In this document: one piece after another, positions 51,117-58,558 of the stretch
Position numbering within the stretch: position 1 is the first letter of the stretch
How the letters are laid out: every line of letters begins with the position of its first letter
DNA from: Olsenella sp. Marseille-P4559
GTDB lineage: Bacteria > Actinomycetota > Coriobacteriia > Coriobacteriales > Atopobiaceae
NCBI RefSeq assembly: GCF_900605015.1
Contig: NZ_LR027575.1
Location: 116,690 to 180,689, forward strand
Direction of reading: 5' to 3'
DNA length: 64,000 nt
Notes under the pieces: model-generated
What the model was told of the DNA's origin: nothing
Seen by the model: the letters and a program-made list of their open reading frames with translations, nothing else
The model's database searches: none
Translations under genes and position numbers: made by a program

Positions 51117-52427
51117 ATGCGCCGTACTGCGATGGGTGCTCTCGTCGAATGGAAGTTCCGTAGTTCTCGCAAGCCGCTGCTCGTCTATGGGGCTCGCCAG
51201 GTTGGCAAGAGCTATCTCATCAGAGAGTTTGCGAACACGGCTTTCGAAGACTATGTCTTCCTCGACCTTGAGAGGCAGGCTGCAGCGCGTGCGGCATTCG
51301 ATGGAGATCTTGGCCCCGATCGGGTGATCTCCAACCTCGAGCAAGTTACGGGGCGTCGCATTGTCCCAGGGCGTACCCTCATAGTTCTCGACGAGATTCA
51401 GGCGGCGCCACGTGCGCTTGCCTCGCTTAAGTACTTCTGCGAGGAGCTTCCGAACTCGTATCTGATTGCTGCCGGGAGCCTGTTGGGCGTTGCCGTAAAC
51501 CGTACGGGGTTTTCGGCGCCCGTGGGAAAGGTCGAGACCCTAACGCTTCTGCCAATGACCTTTGACGAATGGCTTGACGCTACGGGACACGGGAAAATGA
51601 TAGGGGGAATCACAGAAGCCTATGCGAAAAAGGCTGCATATCCCCTCCATGAACAGGCGTTGGATCTTTACAGGACGTATATTCTGACCGGCGGGATGCC
51701 CGAAGCCGTCGCATCGTATGCCGAGCACGGAGACTTTGCGACCGTCTCGCGCGTGCAGCATGAGATCCTCGATCTCTATGTTGCAGACATGGCAAAGTAC
51801 GCAGAGCCGGTTGAAACGGCGCGTATCCGCGAGGCATGGTCGAGCGTTCCAGCGCAACTGGCAAAGGAGAACCACAAGTTCCAGTACAAGGTTGTTCGAT
51901 CTGGAGGAAGGGCAAGCCAGTATGCCGTGGCTCTTGATTGGCTTGAGACGGCAGGTCTTGTGAACCGCTGCATTCGCATCTCCTCGGGTCAGGTTCCGCT
52001 CAAGATGCAGGAAGATCGATCGGCATTCAAAGTCTACCTTGCGGATACGGGGCTCCTCTCTGCGATGATGGAAGTGCCACCAGCCGTGCTGTTCGACGAG
52101 GCTGCCCGCAAGCGTCTCGATGCGGGCGCGCTTACCGAGAACTATGTCGCGCAGAATCTGGTCGCAGACGGTTTTGTTCCGCGCTACTGGACGAGTGGAA
52201 GAACAGCCGAGGTTGATTTTGTCATCGAGGACGGTGGGGCGAGGGCCGTGCCCGTTGAAGTCAAGTCATCCGGTAATGTCCGTTCGCGTAGCCTCTCGGT
52301 CTATCGCGAGAAGTACGAACCAGTGCGTGCGCTGCGCTTGTCAACTCGAAACTTTGGGATGAGCGATGACATCGAGAGCATTCCGCTCTACGCGGCATTT
52401 TGCTTGAAGAAGGGCGCTGTTTGCTAG
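51117..52427 (+). CDS. DUF4143-type AAA ATPase
   Basis: The 436-residue protein has Walker A GARQVGKSYL, Walker B LIVLDEIQAAP, the sensor LIAAGSLLG, and a C-terminal DUF4143 region with LTENYVAQNLV, TAEVDFVIED and VPVEVKSSGN. The last is a D-ExK nuclease-like site. The family is widespread in gut anaerobes without a settled function. AGGAGGAGG is the ribosome site. It is a different subgroup from the gene at 15281, whose sequence is only distantly similar. Confidence 0.9.
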   Translation: MRRTAMGALVEWKFRSSRKPLLVYGARQVGKSYLIREFANTAFEDYVFLDLERQAAARAAFDGDLGPDRVISNLEQVTGRRIVPGRTLIVLDEIQAAPRALASLKYFCEELPNSYLIAAGSLLGVAVNRTGFSAPVGKVETLTLLPMTFDEWLDATGHGKMIGGITEAYAKKAAYPLHEQALDLYRTYILTGGMPEAVASYAEHGDFATVSRVQHEILDLYVADMAKYAEPVETARIREAWSSVPAQLAKENHKFQYKVVRSGGRASQYAVALDWLETAGLVNRCIRISSGQVPLKMQEDRSAFKVYLADTGLLSAMMEVPPAVLFDEAARKRLDAGALTENYVAQNLVADGFVPRYWTSGRTAEVDFVIEDGGARAVPVEVKSSGNVRSRSLSVYREKYEPVRALRLSTRNFGMSDDIESIPLYAAFCLKKGAVC

Positions 52428-52615
52428 CACCTCGATGCCAACGCTTCAAATCCCACCCATCGTGGCGCTCATGGTACCCTAGGGCTGGTGGGCATGCCTG
52501 GTTGGGGCATACGACAAGGGAGAGCCTTGGGGTCAAAACCCGCTACCAACAGTACACTTTGGTCACGGCTGCAGGTGGGCGTGCCCCAGGCGAGGGAAGC
52601 GGGTGGTACAGGCAC

Positions 52616-53446
52616 ATGGGCAAGGGCCTCATCAAGATCAGCGAGATGGCAGGGCTTCATGGCGTCTCTCGCCAGACGCTCATCCTCTACGACAAGAACG
52701 GGCTGCTCCCTCCTGCGTATGTGAGCGAGACCGGCTGCCGTTACTACAGCGCTGATCAGATACCACGCCTGCGTCTCATCTGCCTGCTCAAGGAGATGGG
52801 CGTCACCCTGGCCAAGATCAAGGAGTTTCTCGAGAGGCCCACACAAGCGGATATGGTGGGCCTTGTCTCGGACCGCATTGGGGAGGTCGACCAGAGAATC
52901 GCGCAGCTCCAGCTTCAGCGAGAGGAACTCGTGCAGTTCTCGGAGATCTTCGAGCACATAGAGACCAGACGTTTGAATGTAGACATGCCGCACGTCGAGT
53001 GGATTCCCGCCCGTCGTGCTGTCTTCTCGCCCTATCCGTCGTGCGAGATGGACGTGAAGCACCTCCACCTGGCGCTCATGGACGCATGGAACAGGATCAT
53101 TGGGGCGGGCCTCATCCCATCGCGTGGCTTCGGCTCGCTCCTCTGGGCGGACAAGGTGAGGGGAGACGAGCCCCTCGAGGGGGCCGGCAGCATCGTCATC
53201 CTTCCGAGGACAGACATGGCCGAGGACCTGGAGACCATATACCTGCCTGAGGGCGACTACGCCGTGATCTACAAGGTCGCCATGCCGTACGACCCCGAAC
53301 CCATCAAGCGGCTCCTCGATTGGATTGACGATCAGGGGCTCTCTCCCGCTGGCGAGGTCGTCGACAGGTGCCTTCTCGACGCCGCCTTCTACAACGATGC
53401 CTTTGGAGAGGACTTCTGCCGCCTGGAGGTCCGTCTGGCTTGCTAG
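52616..53446 (+). CDS. MerR-family regulator with GyrI-like effector domain
   Basis: The 276-residue protein has an N-terminal MerR helix-turn-helix (KISEMAGLHGVSRQTLILYD, KNGLLPPAYV, YYSADQIPRLRLICLLKEMG), then a coiled-coil linker. The C-terminal half resembles GyrI/effector-binding folds (GDYAVIYKVAMPYDPEPIKR). BmrR-like regulators of this build sense small aromatic or drug-like molecules. Its place just before the UbiD-UbiX-LpdD set suggests that it controls aromatic-acid decarboxylation. The start at 52616 is used; the frame is open further upstream without support. Confidence 0.85.
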   Translation: MGKGLIKISEMAGLHGVSRQTLILYDKNGLLPPAYVSETGCRYYSADQIPRLRLICLLKEMGVTLAKIKEFLERPTQADMVGLVSDRIGEVDQRIAQLQLQREELVQFSEIFEHIETRRLNVDMPHVEWIPARRAVFSPYPSCEMDVKHLHLALMDAWNRIIGAGLIPSRGFGSLLWADKVRGDEPLEGAGSIVILPRTDMAEDLETIYLPEGDYAVIYKVAMPYDPEPIKRLLDWIDDQGLSPAGEVVDRCLLDAAFYNDAFGEDFCRLEVRLAC

Positions 53447-53613
53447 GTCCACAGGTGCAAGGAGCTGCCGTTCGCGGCCGCCTTTTGACCGTCCGCGAGA
53501 AATAGTGCCGCCGTGCACGGCTCCCTCATTTGACCCGATATCAGGTGCACTTTTGTACGTTTGCCCCGATGTCGTGGTCGGAGATGGGCTCCGACCAGAA
53601 CCTGGAGGGCAAC

Positions 53614-55094
53614 ATGGCAGAGATCCACGATCTTCGCAGAGCGCTCGAGTACCTCAAGACCCAGCCGGGCCAGCTCCTCGAGACCGATACCGAGGTCGAC
53701 CCCGAGGCCGAGGTGTCTGGTGTCTATCGTTACGTTGGGGCTGGCGGAACGGTTGCCCGTCCCACCAAGGAGGGCCCCGCGATGCTGTTCAACAACGTCA
53801 AGGGCTTCGATGACGCCAAGGTCGTCATTGGTATGCTTGCCAGTCGCCGCCGCGTCGCCAACCTCATCGGGATGGACTGCGAGCGCCTCGGCATCGAGAT
53901 GGGCAAGAAGCTCAACGAGACCATCCCACCCGCGATGATCGGGGATGGCGCCCACATCGACTGTCAGGAGGTTGTCTACCGCGCGACCGACCCCGGCTTT
54001 GACCTGCGTAAGATCGTCCCCGCTCCCACGAACACCCCCGAGGATGCCGGCCCTTACATCACCATGGGACTTGCGATGGGCACCAATCCGGAGAATGGCA
54101 CCTCCGACGTTACCATCCACCGCTTCTGCATCGAGGACGAGACGACCCTGGGCATGTGGATTACGCCTGGCTCCCGCCACCTGGGCGCCTTCCTCGACAA
54201 GTACAGGGAGCTCGGACGTGACATGCCCATCTCCATCTCCATCGGCCTGGACCCCGCAGTCTACATGTGCGCGGGCTTCGAGGCACCCACAACCCCGCTT
54301 GGCTACAACGAGCTCCAGATTGCGGGTGCCCTGCGCGGCAGACCTGTCGAGCTTGCGAAGTGCCTTACGGTCTCCCACAGAACTGCATCGCCAACGCCGA
54401 ATACGTCCTCGAGGGCTACCTCTCCGTCACCGACACCATCCAGGAGGACATCAATTCTCACTCGGGCAAGGCCATGCCCGAGTTTCCCGGTTACACCGGA
54501 GACGCTAAGCCCGCGCTGAACGTCATCCACGTCACAGCCGTCACCACGCGTGAGCATCCCATCATGCAATCCTGCATCAGGCCTTCGCACGAGCACGTCT
54601 CGATGGCCGGCATCCCCACCGAGGCATCCATCTACAAGATGGTGGAGACCGCCATTCCCGGCCGCCTGCTCAACGTCCACGCCGCCCCCTGCGGCGGCGG
54701 CAAGTTCGTGGCCATCCTGCAGTTCAAGAAGTCCAGCAGGAATGACGAGGGACGCCAGCGCAATGCCGCCATGCTTGCCTTCTCGGCCTTCTCCGAGCTC
54801 AAGCACGTTTTCCTCGTTGACCCTGATGTCGACATCTTCGACATGTCCGACGTGATGTGGGCCATGACCACGCGCTTCCAGGCGGATGCCGACGTTATCG
54901 CCATCCCCGGCTGCCATTGCCACGTGCTTGACCCCTCGAACGACCCGGCGATGGATCCCTCCATCCGCGTCCACGGCATCGCGTGCAAGGCAATCTTTGA
55001 CTGCACCGTCCCGTTCGACCAGCAGCAGGACTTCGTGCGCTCCCAATTCCTCGAGATCGACAAAGACAAGTGGGCCAGGGAGCTTGGCCTCTAG
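53614..55094 (+). pseudogene. UbiD-family decarboxylase, frameshifted (LpdC-like)
   Basis: From ATG 53614 (GGAGG upstream) the frame encodes a UbiD start and middle: RPTKEGPAMLFNNVKGFDDA, GMLASRRRVA, and DVTIHRFCIEDETTLGMWIT, the prenylated-FMN region. Near 54355-54380 the frame changes. The remainder (NCIANAEYVLEGYLSV, FPGYTGDAKPALNVIHVTAV and on to DKDKWARELGL) is in another frame up to 55094. Joined, the protein would have the normal length (about 490). UbiD enzymes of this group decarboxylate aromatic acids such as gallate or protocatechuate. A single-base indel could be a sequencing error or a true loss. Confidence 0.85.
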
Positions 55095-55151
55095 TCACCC
55101 GGGCACTCGACGCCCGTCCGGCGTGGCCGGTCGGCATGGAAGGAAGTCATC

Positions 55152-55676
55152 GTGGCAATAACGCTGAACAAGAAGACAGTGAGTCTGCTCGCAGGCATCA
55201 TTGTCCTGGCCCTTGTGTGGGTGGCGCCGCTCAACGCCCTTGGCGAGATTGGCCGGCAGGGTCAGCAGTGCCTTGCCCTTACGCTCATGACCGTCGTCTG
55301 GTGGGCGTGTGGCGTTGCGCAGCCGGCGTACGTCTCGGCAATATACCTGGTGCTGCTCATCGCCCTCATCAGCATGATCATCCACATGTTCATGGGTTCG
55401 GTCATGGCAGTCCTGGGCATCTGCATCCCGGCTTTCCTCGCCTTCACGAGTGGCTCGGGCGTGACCGACCTTGCGGTTGCGATGATGGTCTTCTCGGCCA
55501 TCAACATCCACTACATCCTGCCCTTCCACAACCTTGCGATCCTTGTTGGCGAGGGTCCCGACGCAGCTGGCTACACCTCAAAGGACGCCATGAGGATGGG
55601 CATCCCCCTCACGGTGGTCGTCTTCGTCGCCGTACTTGTGGAGGCGGCCTGGTTCCACCTGCTCGGCATCATGTAG
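55152..55676 (+). CDS. Shortened anion:Na+ symporter-like membrane protein (DASS type)
   Basis: The 174-residue frame starts at GTG 55152 (AAGGAAG upstream). Its first 70 residues look like the N-terminal helices of a DASS/SLC13 carrier. It then passes directly to what resembles the family's C-terminal part (MGSVMAVLGICIPAFLAF, IHYILPFHNLAILVGEG). A full carrier has about 450-480 residues, so some 280 central residues with a substrate site are missing, in frame. It probably descends from an uptake system for the aromatic acid and is likely non-functional. Confidence 0.6.
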   Translation: MAITLNKKTVSLLAGIIVLALVWVAPLNALGEIGRQGQQCLALTLMTVVWWACGVAQPAYVSAIYLVLLIALISMIIHMFMGSVMAVLGICIPAFLAFTSGSGVTDLAVAMMVFSAINIHYILPFHNLAILVGEGPDAAGYTSKDAMRMGIPLTVVVFVAVLVEAAWFHLLGIM

Positions 55677-55710
55677 GCTCTCGCTCGGGCCGGCCGCGCG
55701 CGTGCGACCG

Positions 55711-55760
55711 GCCCCTGGCATGGCCTCTCGCACCCCAAGGCGAGAGGCCATGCCAGGGGC
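55711..55760 (+). terminator. Perfect 20-base hairpin before ubiX
   Basis: GCCCCTGGCATGGCCTCTCG (55711-55730) is fully complementary to 55741-55760, with a 10-base loop. No T-run follows. It may act as terminator or attenuator within the decarboxylase cluster. Confidence 0.45.
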
Positions 55761-55786
55761 AGGCACCTGACTTTGGGGGCAGGGAC

Positions 55787-56347
55787 ATGAGGAGAATCAT
55801 CATAGGGATCAGCGGCGCGACAGGCGTGCAGATGGGCTATCGCGTACTGCAGGCATTGGCCGACACGCCCGACATCGAAACGCACCTTGTGGTGAGCGAT
55901 GGGGCGCGCGTCATCTTCGACCGCGAGACCAACCTTGAGATGGAGGAGGTCCTCTCGCTCGCCGATGTCGTACACGACAACCGCGACCTTGCGGCAATCA
56001 TATCGAGCGGCTCGTTCAGGACGGACGGCATGATCGTGGTCCCGTGCTCGATGAAGAGCCTCTCTGCGATGGTGAACTCCTACGACGACGACCTCCTCGT
56101 GCGTGCGGCGGACGTGTGTGTGAAGGAGGGACGCAAGGTCGTGCTGGTCCCCAGGGAGATGCCGCTCAACCGCAGCCACTGCCGCAACCTGCTGCAGGCG
56201 GCAGAGGACGGTTACGTGATCTTGCCTCCCGTGCTTACGTTCTACAATGGCTGCGAGACGACTGCCGAGCAGGTCGACCATGTGGTTGGCAAGATACTCA
56301 TGCAGTTTGGAATCGAGTACGAGAGGTTCCGTCCCTGGGAGGGGTAG
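55787..56347 (+). CDS. ubiX: UbiX-type flavin prenyltransferase (LpdB-like)
   Basis: The 186-residue protein makes prenylated FMN, the cofactor needed by UbiD. The flavin site IIGISGATGVQMGYRVLQAL, the SSGSFRTDGMIVVPCSMKSL segment and the VLVPREMPLNRSH motif are all present. GCAGGGAC upstream suits the ATG at 55787. It is found with the UbiD gene and lpdD, as in gallate-decarboxylase clusters. It may also supply other UbiD enzymes in the genome, which could explain why it is intact while UbiD is broken. Confidence 0.95.
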   Translation: MRRIIIGISGATGVQMGYRVLQALADTPDIETHLVVSDGARVIFDRETNLEMEEVLSLADVVHDNRDLAAIISSGSFRTDGMIVVPCSMKSLSAMVNSYDDDLLVRAADVCVKEGRKVVLVPREMPLNRSHCRNLLQAAEDGYVILPPVLTFYNGCETTAEQVDHVVGKILMQFGIEYERFRPWEG

Positions 56348-56349
56348 CC

Positions 56350-56739
56350 GTGAGGGATCTGATGGTGAAGGTCGGGGATGGCGACCTTGCGGTGACGCTT
56401 CGGGTTGCTGACACGGAGGGCCAGGGCCTGAGTGCCTTCCTGTACGGCGGGACGCTCCCACACGTTGGCGGCTCTGCCCTGGCGAGCCCCGGGGCATGCG
56501 TCCGTGGGGTCGCACTCTCGAGCTGCGATCTGTGGGTGCAGACGGTGCCGGGACACAAGGACAGCGAGGTCGCGAAGAGCTGTGCCCGCAAGCTGTGCCT
56601 TGCGAGCGGCCAGCCAGTCTGCGTGTGCGCAGGGGTCCATGTGGAAAACGCGACGGTAGAGCAGGTGCGCGCGCTTACCAGCAACTGCGAGGCGGCCACG
56701 GACAAGATGGTGGCGCTCCTGATGGCGGGCGAGAGGTGA
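56350..56739 (+). CDS. lpdD: LpdD-like protein, prenylated-flavin decarboxylase partner
   Basis: The 129-residue protein has the LpdD pattern: GGTLPHVGGSALASP in the middle, VPGHKDSEVAKSCARKLCLA, and a C-terminal CVCAGVHVENATVEQVRALT. LpdD accompanies UbiD/UbiX in gallate and related decarboxylases and is thought to help keep the prenylated flavin active. GTG 56350 and ATG 56362 are both possible starts. Its stop overlaps the ATG of an Idi-like fragment. Confidence 0.8.
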   Translation: MRDLMVKVGDGDLAVTLRVADTEGQGLSAFLYGGTLPHVGGSALASPGACVRGVALSSCDLWVQTVPGHKDSEVAKSCARKLCLASGQPVCVCAGVHVENATVEQVRALTSNCEAATDKMVALLMAGER

Positions 56740-56880
56740 TGGACGTCGTCGGTGGCATCACCGAATGCGAGTTCGACCACGTGCTCGAGGCCAACTACAT
56801 CGGCGACGTTGTGCCAGACCCCGCTGAGGCATCCGAGGTTGCCTGGGTGGCGTTGCCCGTGGTGGCTCGGGACCGTGCCA
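56739..56880 (+). pseudogene. IPP isomerase (Idi, Nudix) fragment
   Basis: The frame from ATG 56739 reads GGITECEFDHVLEANYIGDV then VPDPAEASEVAWV, which matches the middle of Idi (ExEFDHVL and PDPxEVxEWxWV). After about 45 residues the homology ends and the antisense of nrdG follows. Only a scrap remains, whose start overlaps the lpdD stop. Confidence 0.6.
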
Positions 56881-56909
56881 TGTCTGCCGCGAGTCGCCGC
56901 CGCATGCGA

Positions 56910-57458
56910 CTACTCCCACCCGTGTGCGGCAAACCGAGGGTCATCCTGCCAGATGGTGACGCTGCCCGTTGCGAGGGTCACCGGGACATTGATGAGGCGC
57001 TGGTTGGACGAGCCGCGGAAGCGCAGTGTGATGTCGTGGAGCTCCTGCACGAAGGGGCCGTCTACCAGGACGTCCAGGCAGGCGAGGATGCGGTCCATGT
57101 CCTTCGATGCGTGGTCGCCCCCATCGGTGAGCTGCTCCCACATGCGCCCAGAGTACATCCAGATGTTCTTCTCGGGATACGTTGCCCGTACGCGCTCGAG
57201 GAAGGGTGCCAAGACCGCGGCGTTTTCTGGCTCCGTGGGCTCGCCGCCCAAGACGGATAGGCCGTCAACGTATGGCGCGGCAAGCGAAGCGAGAATCTCT
57301 TCCTCGGTCTGCTGCGTGAATGGCTTTCCTGCCGAGAAGCTCCATGCCTCCTCGTTGAAGCAGAACTTGCAGTGCAGGCGGCAGCCAGAGACGAAGAGCG
57401 AGGTTCTCACTCCGACTCCGTTGGCGATGTCGCAGTACTTGATGGTTGCGTAGTTCAT
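56910..57458 (-). CDS. nrdG: Anaerobic ribonucleotide reductase activating protein
   Basis: The 182-residue radical-SAM protein has the cluster motif CRLHCKFC (Cx3Cx2C) near residue 27, GVGVRTSLFVSGC, and LSVLGGEPTEPEN. It uses SAM to place the glycyl radical on NrdD. The partner nrdD lies 1.1 kb upstream on the same strand, with a toxin-antitoxin pair between, so the two were probably separated by an insertion. Confidence 0.93.
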   Translation of the reverse strand: MNYATIKYCDIANGVGVRTSLFVSGCRLHCKFCFNEEAWSFSAGKPFTQQTEEEILASLAAPYVDGLSVLGGEPTEPENAAVLAPFLERVRATYPEKNIWMYSGRMWEQLTDGGDHASKDMDRILACLDVLVDGPFVQELHDITLRFRGSSNQRLINVPVTLATGSVTIWQDDPRFAAHGWE

Positions 57459-57485
57459 AGGGGACCTCTTTGGAAGAAAGGCGTG

Positions 57486-57755
57486 CTAGTGGGCGGAGCG
57501 CTGTGGGACGAGGCCATAGACCGCAACCACGTCAAGCTCTGAATCATACTCGTAGATGAGGTAATACAAATCGATGGGGCACTTGCGGATGCTTGGGCCA
57601 AACTCCTCCACAAGTGAAGAGGGGATGTTCGGCAATCCACTTTCTGGAAAAGACTCGATCATCGAAAGGAGGCGAACAAGATGTTTCTTGACACGGGGGG
57701 ACCAGATGGTCCGGGTGTCATCCATGAACTGCGCGGTGAGAAGGAGCTTAGCCAC
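57486..57755 (-). CDS. RelE/ParE-family toxin
   Basis: From GTG 57755 the frame gives 89 residues with the RelE/ParE fold pattern (KKHLVRLLSMIESFPESGLP, IRKCPIDLYYLIYEYDSELD, VVAVYGLVPQ). These toxins cleave ribosome-bound mRNA or poison gyrase. The start overlaps the antitoxin stop by eight bases, the usual layout. It lies between nrdG and nrdD. Confidence 0.8.
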   Translation of the reverse strand: MAKLLLTAQFMDDTRTIWSPRVKKHLVRLLSMIESFPESGLPNIPSSLVEEFGPSIRKCPIDLYYLIYEYDSELDVVAVYGLVPQRSAH

Positions 57756-58038
57756 GGGACTCTCCGTTTTCACCCATCATGGAGAGAAAAGCATCGACGC
57801 CTTCGATGCAGTGTCCCTCTCGAACGTCGTCTCGTCCGTTGATAATGCATGCGCGCATGCGCTCGGTGAGTGCCGCCTCCTCAGCTGCCTTGCCGAGCTG
57901 CTCCTCGAAGAGCTCCTCGCTCATGAAGACGAAGGCAGCGTTGCCGTTCTCCGTAATGTGGACCACGTCCTTCTTGGCGATGTCCTTGATTTCGCGCTGA
58001 CGCGTCTTGAGGGCTGCGGAAGAGAAGATGGCAGTCAT
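57748..58038 (-). CDS. Phd/YefM-family antitoxin
   Basis: The 96-residue protein has the Phd/YefM start (FSSAALKTRQREIKDIAKKD, VVHITENGNAAFVFMSEELF) and a charged C-terminal tail for toxin binding. It is the first gene of the pair and would repress its own promoter through the dyad at 58059-58096. Confidence 0.82.
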   Translation of the reverse strand: MTAIFSSAALKTRQREIKDIAKKDVVHITENGNAAFVFMSEELFEEQLGKAAEEAALTERMRACIINGRDDVREGHCIEGVDAFLSMMGENGESRG

Positions 58039-58058
58039 GAGAACTCCTTAGTTAGACC

Positions 58059-58096
58059 AGGTTCGATACCGAATATAGCACCAGATTAGGTATCTA
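58059..58096. promoter_or_regulatory. Operator/promoter of the Phd-RelE pair
   Basis: GTTCGATACC (58059-58068) and GGTATCTAAC (58087-58096) are 8 of 10 complementary, with a TATATT-like -10 between them on the minus strand. The dyad lies 20-60 bases upstream of the antitoxin start. Confidence 0.55.
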
Positions 58097-58149
58097 ACTT
58101 GGCCAGTTCAGGCAGCGGCATGCTAGGACCGAGGCATGGCTTGGAATGC

Positions 58150-58195
58150 CGCGTTTTCTCGCCGGTTAAGGCCTGCTAACTGGCGGGAGAACGCG
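58150..58195. repeat. Imperfect hairpin
   Basis: Arms 58150-58168 and 58177-58195 are complementary at 16 of 19 positions (outer CGCGTT/AACGCG, inner GTTA/TAAC), with an 8-base loop. Confidence 0.6.
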
Positions 58196-58257
58196 ACTTG
58201 CGGACTGGCTGCTTGGCCTCGAGGGAGCGAGCGCACCCGGTGGCAAAAAACCGGCCT

Positions 58258-58426
58258 GGTGCGTACGCATGACCGAGACCTGCGGCCAATTTGGACCTCC
58301 AGGGGCCTCACGCTGGCAAAAATCCAGGGTCATGCGTACGCACCATCCGCGCCCGTTGCCAGGCCCTTCTCGCCCAACTGGGCAAACGCGAGAAGCCTGT
58401 CAGATTTCCTTGGTGGTGCGTACGCA
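58258..58426. repeat. Three copies of palindrome TGCGTACGCA with conserved flanks
   Basis: Cores lie at 58260-58269, 58333-58342 and 58417-58426. The first reads GGTGCGTACGCATGACC and the second is its exact reverse complement (58328-58344). Both are preceded by GGCAAAAA. Spacing is 73 and 84 bases. Confidence 0.8.
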
Positions 58427-58558
58427 CAACTCCAAGTTGGTGCCAACGCGGGAGAATACGCAAGAAAGGACCTTCCCCTCGTGAACGGCGAGTCGCGGAG
58501 CGAACGAGCGCAGTGCGCGAGCGCCGGGCATGTCCACGAGGGGGCGGTCCCATCAAAC

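Larger units (their letters stand above)
58097..58558. other. Gene-free stretch between the toxin-antitoxin pair and nrdD
   Basis: There is no credible gene here. It holds an imperfect 19-base hairpin (58150-58195) and three copies of the palindrome TGCGTACGCA with shared flanks, listed separately. Confidence 0.6.

Noticed and set aside
58258-58426. CRISPR array
   Set aside because: Only three short palindromic cores in mixed orientation, no constant repeat of 25-40 bases and no cas genes.
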